A DNA stretch of 64,000 nucleotides from NCBI GenBank assembly GCA_963693365.1, contig CAVNZM010000004.1, positions 2,232,001 to 2,296,000 of the forward strand, given 5' to 3'. The position numbers were made by a program, and so were the translations under genes. The notes beneath the pieces are model-generated. The model had not been told where the DNA came from. It was given only the letters and a program-made list of their open reading frames with translations, and searched no databases. The stretch is from Amoebidium appalachense (taxonomy: Eukaryota; Ichthyosporea). Within the stretch, counting starts at the first letter, position 1. Every line of letters begins with the position of its first letter. Shown here one piece after another: positions 57,269 through 64,000 of the stretch.

Positions 57269-60200
57269 CTCCCCATCCCTTTTCTTTTACTATCTATAGC
57301 ATGTGGTCCTTGCTTCGCCCTGTCTTGCATAGCAATCAAGTAGTAAAGGAGAATAACAGCATGCTGTATCTCCGGCCGTAGGGAGGTGGCACTCTGTGCT
57401 GCGGCCGGTCGTTTTGCCATGCAAGAGCACTGCCGGTTGTCTAGCATAGTTGGGTGCGTCCCTGTGTGGGCGTGGCCTTGGATATTATACCGCACATTCT
57501 AAATTCATGTTGCCCTTGACACGCTTTCACACCCGCAAACGTTCGTGCACGTTTGCGAGGCTTGCAGAGAAGGTGGCATATAGCCATCCGCATGATATAC
57601 ACCCCACCATTCCACACACATGCCGATATCCCTTTGCTTTGGTTGTTCGGTTACCTGATATGCTTGGATACATCATCCACTACAGTCGCTGCCCCCCACT
57701 TCCCTCATCCCCACCCACCCTCACCCCTTTCTACACACACAGACATCCAAACACAAGCACGCATGCACACAGAAGTGCTCAGGAAGTGTCAGGCCCGCTT
57801 GCCCACACACACACGTCCCAAACTCATGCAAACAACCACACACACGGATGCACATGTATGCACACACACGCTCACACACACACACACACGCACACGCGCG
57901 CGCGCGCGCGCACACACACACACACAAACATATCCTCACCCACCAAACAATAACCCGGCATATTCCCCTCTAGGCATCATGCCATGGGTGAAGCAGATAG
58001 ACACGGTTGCAGCCGAGTTCCCCGCGCAGACCAACTACTTATACTGCACGTACAACGCCAGCACCCACGATGTTGCTTTCAACGAGCACGGTGTGCTCGT
58101 GCTGGGCAGCGGTGTTTACCGTATTGGTTCCAGTGTGGAGTTTGATTGGTGCGCTGTCAGAGGTATGTTTTGCCTGTACCTACGAAGCGGATTTGGTTTG
58201 AGTACACAGTTGCATACGGTGTGGTACACAGTGCATACGGTGGGTGTGTTGATGGTTTAGATGTTTTGCTGGAAACGAATAGGATTGAGAGTGATGATGG
58301 GTATCTGCATGCTGTATCTCCGGCCGTAGGGAGGTGGCACTCTGTGCTGCGGCCGGTCGTTTTGCCATGCAAGAGCACTGCCGGTTGTCTAGAATAGTTG
58401 GGTGCGTCCCTGTGTGGGCGTGGCCTTGGATATTATACCGCACATTGTCAAGTTCAATTTAGTTGTTTTTTCTTTTTTTCTTGCACAAGACTTGTCTGCT
58501 GCAGAAGATGACAGAGTGATTTTTGTGCACTGCTCCATAGTCTCACTTCTAGGTTGTTCTGAAAGCGATAGCAGATCGGGCCAAGAAAGAAAAAACAGCA
58601 TGCTGTATCTCCGGCCGTAGGGAGGTGGCACTCTGTGCTGCGGCCGGTCGTTTTGTCATGCAAGAGCACTGCCGGTTGTCTAGCATAGTTGGGTGCGTCC
58701 CTGTGTGGGCGTGGCCTTGGATATTATACCGCAAATTCTCACATGCGATATGTCTTTGGTGGTTTTGGTTGTTTTTCATTTTGTTTTCTTCAGATAGTCC
58801 GCGATTTCGTGTGGTTGCATGGTACCTTTCGTAGTTTTTCCCTTGACGATTGTTCTACCAACTTCCAAGCATGTAAAGTTTTTTTTTACGTGATGTTAAT
58901 GAAACATGATAGCATGCTGTATCTCCGGCCGTAGGGAGGTGGCACTCTGTGCTGCGGCCGGTCGTTTTGCCATGCAAGAGCACTGCCGGTTGTGTAGCAT
59001 AGTTGGGCGCGTCCTCCTGTGGGCGTGGCCTTGGATATTATACCGCACATTTCTTTTGCACTAGTGTAGTTTCAGGTTGCTCCTATTTCCATGTTAGCTG
59101 ACACGTTTTTTCCCACTATTCTTGTCTATGCACATCTGCGCACACTCAAATACACACGTACGGGGACGCGCGCGCACGCACACCACACACGTACACACAC
59201 ACGCAGCCGTGCGCACGCTGCGCAAGGAGGGCATCAAGACCATTATGCTCAACTACAACCCCGAGACTGTCTCCACAGACTACGATGAGGTGTGTGTTTG
59301 TGTTTTGTGTATGTGCATTTGTGTGTATGTGTCAGCGTGAGCACGTGTCTACATGTGTGTGTGTGTACATACATGGATGAGGGCCTTGCGTGTTATCAGT
59401 CTTTGCGGGGTGTCTATATGTGGTAGTATGGAGTGACTCTTCTATGTGCCTGCAAGTGGGCTGAGTAGGCCGGCGACTTCGACACACATTGCAGAGGGCC
59501 GTTTTAGGGGCAGGTGTGGTGTGTGGTGGTGGTGGTGTGTGTGTGTGGGGGGGGGGGGGGGGGGGAGGGGGGGGATTAGCAGGGTTGAAATGACGAGCTC
59601 AGCAGGCTTGAATCGCCGAGGCGGACGAAAACCTCGACTATAAAGGTCCATAGTTCACGCATACACTTTGCAAATATGTTGTAGAGCGCACATACTGACT
59701 GTGTCCTGCAGGTGGACCGTCTATACTTCGGCAACATCAGTCTGGAGCGTGTGCTGGACATCTATGAGCTGGAAAAGAGCAGCGGTGTGCTTTTGGCCAT
59801 GGGTGGGCAGGTGCCAAACAACATTGCTATGGCACTGCACCGCAGCCACGTCAAGATTCTTGGCACATCCCCCGTGGATATTGATATGGCTGAGAACAGA
59901 TACAAGTTCTCCCGCCTGCTCGACAATCTGCATGTATGTGTACCCACGAACGTATGGAATGAACGGACACACACGTTTACAGTATTTATGCACTACTGTG
60001 TATGTGCTTCACGGATATGTGTGCAGAGGCAAAGAAACACATCCAACAGGACAAACATCCGTGCACACAATGCACATGCATACACCGACATCCCACATTC
60101 ACCCCTTGGGAGATTATACGGCCGGGCAAAGAACAACCATCACGTATCTCAAGTATATTTGAGCACTACAGCCACGCATGTTGTCTCCTATGTTTACTTG

Positions 60201-61648
60201 GCCCATGCCATACCTATTCTATCTATGCGCCCACATCTATGGGTAATCTTAAATTTTCTTACACCCTCTCATTCGCTGGTCCTTTCATAGGTGGACCAGC
60301 CCGAATGGAAGGAGCTGACGTCACTTGACGATGCCACGTCCTTCTGCAACCGTGTTGGGTTCCCTGTGCTTGTGCGGCCCTCGTACGTGCTGAGTGGTGC
60401 CGCCATGAATGTCGTCTACACACAGAACGACCTGGCCGAGTATCTCGGTGCCGCCGCAGAGGTCAGCAGGGACCACCCTGTCGGTATGTTATAATCCCTC
60501 TCCAAAACACACAGATACACGTGTGCGCGCATGCACACACACACACACACACACACACACTAATGGAAAAAAAAGGGGGGGGGGGGGGGAATAGACCTAC
60601 CACAAAGGGCATGCTCACCTTTGCGTACACTATCTTCCCTCCTATTCTCTCCCCGAAGTATGCAAGGGATGGGTAGAGGCGGGGATGGGGTTTTTTTGGG
60701 GGGGGGGGAGGGGGGGGGGGGAGGGGAGGGGAGGGAGGGGAGGGGAAGGAGGGAAACGATGTGTGTAGTGATGGTCAGGGGCGATGGAATGTTAAGGGGA
60801 GGGGAAGGGAGCAAATTGATTTAGAGTGCGTGGAATCGCTAACATGTACCTCCCGTCGTAACACACACACACACACACACACACACAGTGATCTCCAAGT
60901 TCATTGAGAATGCAAAGGAGATCGAGATGGATGCCGTGGCCAAGGACGGTCGCCTGGTCATGCACGTCATCTCCGAACACGTTGAGAATGCTGGTGAGTA
61001 CATGTGGGTGCAGGCGCGCGTGTCTGCACATGTACATGCGTGCACTGCCATGTTGTGGTTGTCGTGCATGGAAGTCGGTATATTCGTGTCTATACGGGAG
61101 AGAAGGGGAGGATGCCACTGTGTACTGGTTGACCTCGAGGAAATCGTGCCCTTTCCAAAGAGCACCAGATGAAGATATGCCCAGTCTAGCCATGCAGATA
61201 CACATTGTGAGCAGGATTTCGACACCTTCATGTTTGCCGTACAGTGTGGAGTTCCTCTCATGTCTACATACGGATTTCGATTCCGGTTCGATCAGATCAC
61301 CCACATAAGGCAATTATGGCAAACCGCTAAGATTGCTCTATGTCAAATGCTGACTCGATGGGGCCTGCAGGTGTGCACTCTGGTGATGCAACCCTCATCC
61401 AGCCACCCCAGGATCTGGACGAGATTACCGTGGTTAAGATCATCGAGGCCACTACTAAGATTGCCGAAGGCTTGCACGTTACAGGTATTGACGAAGACAT
61501 ATTCACACATACGCACTTACCCACACACACGCCGCGCGCGCGCACACACACACACACACACATTCATGAAGCCAACAAGAAATATGGCCGTGACATTGTT
61601 GGGTGCATGGGCGTATTGGAAAGTCATATTTGGGAATGAGAGAATGGG

Positions 61649-61692
<44 letters not shown>

Positions 61693-61923
61693 CGTGCGTG
61701 TGTGTTGGGGGGGGGGGGGGGTTAGGGCCCATCTTGAGGGGTGGGCATGCAGGGCCCATGAACATCCAGTTCATTGCCAAGGACAACGAGATCAAGGTCA
61801 TCGAGTGCAACCTACGCGCATCTCGCTCATTCCCCTTCGTCTCAAAGGTCAGTGCCCGTGCCAGCCTACCTTCTTCCCTCCTGTTCCCTAAACAACACAA
61901 AGCCCCTACTTGCCCGATCACGG

Positions 61924-61956
<33 letters not shown>

Positions 61957-62086
61957 TGGCGGCAACCCCTACCCCCTCGTCATGAACAATTATCCGCCTT
62001 TCCCTTCTTGCCTTCTCCGTAGGTTAAATAGTTTATGTAGGCCGTGGAAAGATGCCCGTGGTTATAGAAGACGTCTTTTGTTCTAA

Positions 62087-62129
<43 letters not shown>

Positions 62130-63274
62130 CCCTCACACACACACACACAGACGATCAACGTCGACCTGATCGAGATGGCCACCCGTGCCATGTCCGACCT
62201 GCCGTTCCAGCCGTACCCCACAGCCGACATGCCGCCTATCGACTATGTGGGTGTCAAGGTGCCTCAGTTCAGCTTCAACCGTCTGGCCGGTGCTGATCCA
62301 GTGCTGGGCGTGGAGATGGCTTCCACTGGTGAGGTATGTCTTAATGTGCATACATGAAGGACCCGAGTATGTGTACAATAAGCTAACCCGGGGATAATGC
62401 TGTTGCAATTTATGGGCTGTTGGGATTTATGGAGCAAAAAACCACCTACAAGAGAATGGTTTTTGTTCCTGGATTTGACGGCATGAATCTCTTTTGCCCA
62501 TTTGTGCCAAGAATTCTCCACCATTGCCATTAACGTTACGAAGTCTGTCCTTTCGTTGAATACTAAAAAGACAGGGCGAGATACTGACTGTGCACGTGTG
62601 CAGATTGCCTGCTTCGGGCGCAACAAGCAGGAGGCATACATCAAGGGTCTGCTGGCCGTCGGCTTCAAGCTGCCCACAGAGTCAAAGAACGTCCTGCTCT
62701 CTATCGGTGCGTGCATGTGTGTGTTGGCATGGAGATCCGTATTTAAGGTCAAGTTTAAAACAATCTGTCAAAACAACGCTTTTTAATGAGTCGATGCCGA
62801 CATTTGGCGGAATAACCGTCGGGAAATTGTTTAGGTGTCTCGTTCTTCTAGGTTTTACAGTATAGTTGGGTGAATGTCGAATACAGCACTGTTGGACAAG
62901 CGCCTGGCACGACAAGTCTACTTCTTATTGTGTATGTGGGCTGTATTGATGCATGATGTTTTCACCATGAGCCCCGCATTAGCCCTAAGAATCGAGCCCT
63001 GCCTGTTGGTTTGAGCTTGATTAACACTTGGCAAGCAGTGTTTAGCAGAGTTTAGCTCCGAAGAACAAAAAGCTCCATGTCCCTGGCACGTGCTAACTTG
63101 ATGGTATCTCCCAGGCTCGTTCAAGGAGAAGGTGGAGTTCCTGCCGTCAGCAGCCAAAATGGTGGCCATCGGTTTCAAGCTGTTTGCCTCCCCGGGCACG
63201 GCTGACTTCCTTCAGGAGCACAACGTGCCCTGTACTATGCTCGACCTGCTGGTCTCCGAGGTACTACTTTACCC

Positions 63275-63314
<40 letters not shown>

Positions 63315-63766
63315 CCTTCCCTTCCTCTTTCCTTGGTGCTTTTCCTCTTGCTGGAAAGGAAACAGTGTTTGAAAGTAGAGGGCTTGCGATGATGCTTGTT
63401 TATAGTAGTATGTGCACTGCGACACAAATTGTTGGGGCGCTCATTTACATGTTGGCCTCACCTGTCAACACTAGCGTCAGTAGTTGTATCTCTGAATAGT
63501 ACTTTTCTTACATCTTCAGCTCTTACCCAAATAAACCAGTGCACACTTAATTGTCGCCAACCACATCCCTCCTCTATCACCCCACGCTAACAGACCCCCT
63601 GCAGCAGGACGGCATGCAGGAGAAGGACGAGTACAGCATCGGCAAGTTCCTCAAGGAGAAGCTGATCGAGCTGTACATCTGCCTGCCCTCAAGGAACAAG
63701 TACCGCCGCCCTGCCTCCTACATGTCCCGCGGCTACAAGACTCGCCGTATGGCCGTCGACTTCCAG
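45723..63766 (+). CDS. CAD: Glutamine-dependent carbamoyl-phosphate synthetase II, CAD-type (3' end outside window)
   Basis: Makes carbamoyl phosphate from glutamine, bicarbonate and ATP for pyrimidine synthesis. Exons: 45723-45843, 46675-46847, 47211-47427, 48102-48184, 48345-48454, 48874-48957, 49322-49451, 49799-50050, 50312-50389, 50831-50909, 51267-51319, 51688-51834, 52148-52240, 52832-53119, 53571-53851, 54277-54363, 55511-55624, 56218-56377, 57083-57224, 57974-58162, 59207-59289, 59712-59933, 60291-60483, 60889-60993, 61371-61484, 61753-61847, 62151-62333, 62604-62706, 63115-63260, 63605-63766. All phases agree, giving 1429 residues to the window edge. Order is glutaminase, CPSase A, CPSase B, MGS. 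Whether dihydroorotase and aspartate transcarbamylase follow, as in animal CAD and fungal URA2, cannot be seen. The last exon ([20 protein letters not shown]) recalls fungal URA2 more than animal CAD. Confidence 0.96.
45844..46674 (+). other. GC-AG intron in the CPSase gene
   Basis: The first intron starts GCAAGT after CAG and ends ACAG before GCATGGTG. Only this donor gives [11 protein letters not shown], which is conserved in the family. It contains G runs, (GA)n and a purine-rich stretch of about 400 bases. Confidence 0.85.
52550..52612. repeat. (AC)n microsatellite in CPSase intron
   Basis: About 60 bases of AC in the intron between exons 13 and 14, followed by a C-rich tract. Confidence 0.9.
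53129..53233 (+). repeat. Poly-C-tailed dispersed repeat, copy 5 (5'-truncated)
   Basis: Starts at TTATGCATACTC, nine bases after the exon 14 donor, and runs through GTACTTCGTACTTTTTGACG to CATTCAAA plus C18. The body is identical to the copy at 17930 over the shared length but the first 45 bases are missing. Confidence 0.92.
54366..54416 (+). repeat. Compound C(n)A(n) tract directly at a 5' splice site
   Basis: The intron after exon 16 begins GT and continues at once with about 21 C then about 30 A residues. Confidence 0.93.
54607..54746 (+). repeat. 140-bp structured repeat, copy 1
   Basis: Starts GCATGCTGTATCTCC and ends TTTATACCGCACATT. Inner inverted repeat CCGGCCGTAG / CTGCGGCCGG. Intron between exons 16 and 17, sense strand. 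Confidence 0.95.
54891..55030 (+). repeat. 140-bp structured repeat, copy 2
   Basis: Same length and ends as copy 1; differs by GACTAGC for GTCTAGC and TTTTAT near the end. Same intron; 144 bases of unrelated sequence separate it from copy 1. Confidence 0.95.
55203..55342 (+). repeat. 140-bp structured repeat, copy 3
   Basis: Has CTGAGGCCGG in place of CTGCGGCCGG, which weakens the inner stem by one pair. Same intron; 172 bases of unrelated sequence separate it from copy 2. Confidence 0.95.
55926..55991. repeat. (TG)n microsatellite in CPSase intron
   Basis: A (GGT)n start passes into about 65 bases of TG and then a G run, in the intron between exons 17 and 18. This is the one intron in the block between exons 16 and 21 without a 140-bp repeat. 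Confidence 0.9.
56676..56815 (+). repeat. 140-bp structured repeat, copy 4
   Basis: Intron between exons 18 and 19, sense strand; preceded by an A7 run. Carries GGCCCTGGAA in place of GGCCTTGGAA. Confidence 0.95.
57001..57082. repeat. (AC)n microsatellite forming the exon 19 acceptor
   Basis: About 80 bases of AC run straight into the AG before TGGGCGCTGGAG of exon 19, with no pyrimidine tract in between. Confidence 0.92.
57359..57498 (+). repeat. 140-bp structured repeat, copy 5
   Basis: Intron between exons 19 and 20, sense strand, closest to the consensus of the eight copies (ends GATATTATACCGCACATT). Confidence 0.95.
58307..58446 (+). repeat. 140-bp structured repeat, copy 6
   Basis: Intron between exons 20 and 21, sense strand. 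TAGAATAG replaces TAGCATAG. Confidence 0.95.
58598..58737 (+). repeat. 140-bp structured repeat, copy 7
   Basis: Same intron as copy 6 after 151 unrelated bases. TTTTGTCATG replaces TTTTGCCATG, and the end reads GCAAATT. Confidence 0.95.
58912..59051 (+). repeat. 140-bp structured repeat, copy 8
   Basis: Same intron as copies 6 and 7 after 174 unrelated bases. Most diverged copy (GTGTAGC, GGGCGCGTCCTCC), yet still exactly 140 bases. Confidence 0.95.
62604..63766 (+). other. CAD: MGS-like regulatory domain of the CPSase (incomplete)
   Basis: Exons 28-30, from about residue 1293. [20 protein letters not shown], then [20 protein letters not shown] and [14 protein letters not shown] belong to the methylglyoxal-synthase-like domain, the allosteric site where UTP and PRPP act in CAD enzymes. 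The domain's last strand and helix lie beyond the window. Exon 30 has a tandem acceptor GCAGCAG, so its first Gln may be optional. Confidence 0.9.
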
Positions 63767-63884
63767 GTCAGCCCCCCCCCCCCCCGGGGCTCCGCGAACA
63801 CACTTAGAGAAATTACCACCACGGATATGTGGGGCTAGCTTTTACCACCCTGTATGCACAATGGTCTCCGTCCCCTTTCATCCA

Positions 63885-63946
<62 letters not shown>

Positions 63947-64000
63947 TACCACACTCCTCGCTTTTAAAAGCGGTACCTTCAACCACCTTATTTCATTTTG
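63767..64000 (+). other. Start of the next CPSase intron
   Basis: Begins GTCAGC followed at once by C13 and GGGG, and later holds a C37-T25 compound homopolymer (63886-63947). No further exon is seen before the edge. Confidence 0.7.

Larger units (their letters stand above)
57974..62333 (+). other. CAD: CPSase B (second synthetase half)
   Basis: Exons 20-27, about residues 898-1292. Repeats the layout of the first half: [109 protein letters not shown] and [20 protein letters not shown]. This half phosphorylates carbamate to carbamoyl phosphate. Catalytic and ATP-binding motifs look intact. Confidence 0.94.

Noticed and set aside
54634-59051. Repeated small protein on both strands (for example [18 protein letters not shown] on the minus strand) in each 140-bp repeat
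   Set aside because: It is the translation of the repeat itself. The frames run into different unrelated spacers and there is no sign of selection on the protein.
54607-59051. CRISPR-like array of repeats and unique spacers
   Set aside because: The repeats are 140 bp, spread over four spliced introns of a eukaryotic gene, with no cas genes; only the repeat-spacer look is shared.

Overview
This is eukaryotic nuclear DNA from an organism with intron-dense genes whose introns are loaded with simple repeats: poly-C and poly-G runs, (AC)n/(TG)n, (ACC)n and (TC)n. The gene content is a class V myosin with a DIL tail, a BTG/Tob protein, cyclin H and a fused glutaminase-CPSase of pyrimidine synthesis. 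That set points to an opisthokont, most plausibly a unicellular relative of animals (a holozoan such as an ichthyosporean). The lineage is inferred; no marker gene fixes it.

Layout: (1) 1-664, the 3' part of an RRM gene on the + strand, cut by the window edge. (2) About 1595-2610, a probable but unidentified minus-strand gene. (3) 2.3-6.1 kb, a microsatellite-rich spacer. (4) 6156-31905, a complete-looking class V myosin gene with 35 coding exons (about 1531 residues). (5) 31.9-33.4 kb, a spacer holding a palindromic minisatellite. (6) 33442-39858, cyclin H in nine exons (329 residues). (7) 39.9-45.7 kb, ordinary mixed-composition DNA with little simple repeat, carrying a BTG/Tob gene at 41399. 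(8) 45723 to the window end, a CAD-type carbamoyl-phosphate synthetase with 30 exons (1429 residues), cut off inside its MGS domain. All four identified complete or near-complete genes are on the + strand. Exon joins were checked by phase: every intron boundary keeps frame except one place in the myosin motor, where a C6 run is one base short.

The genes do not form a pathway: they cover cargo transport, the CDK-activating kinase, mRNA deadenylation control and pyrimidine synthesis.

Most unusual items: a 140-bp structured repeat in eight near-identical, same-strand copies confined to four introns of the CPSase gene, with unrelated spacers; a dispersed intronic repeat with a fixed 3' end running into poly-C and with 5'-truncated members, like a SINE with a C tail; poly-C runs starting within a few bases of the 5' splice site in at least twelve introns; and (AC)n/(TG)n tracts merging into splice sites.
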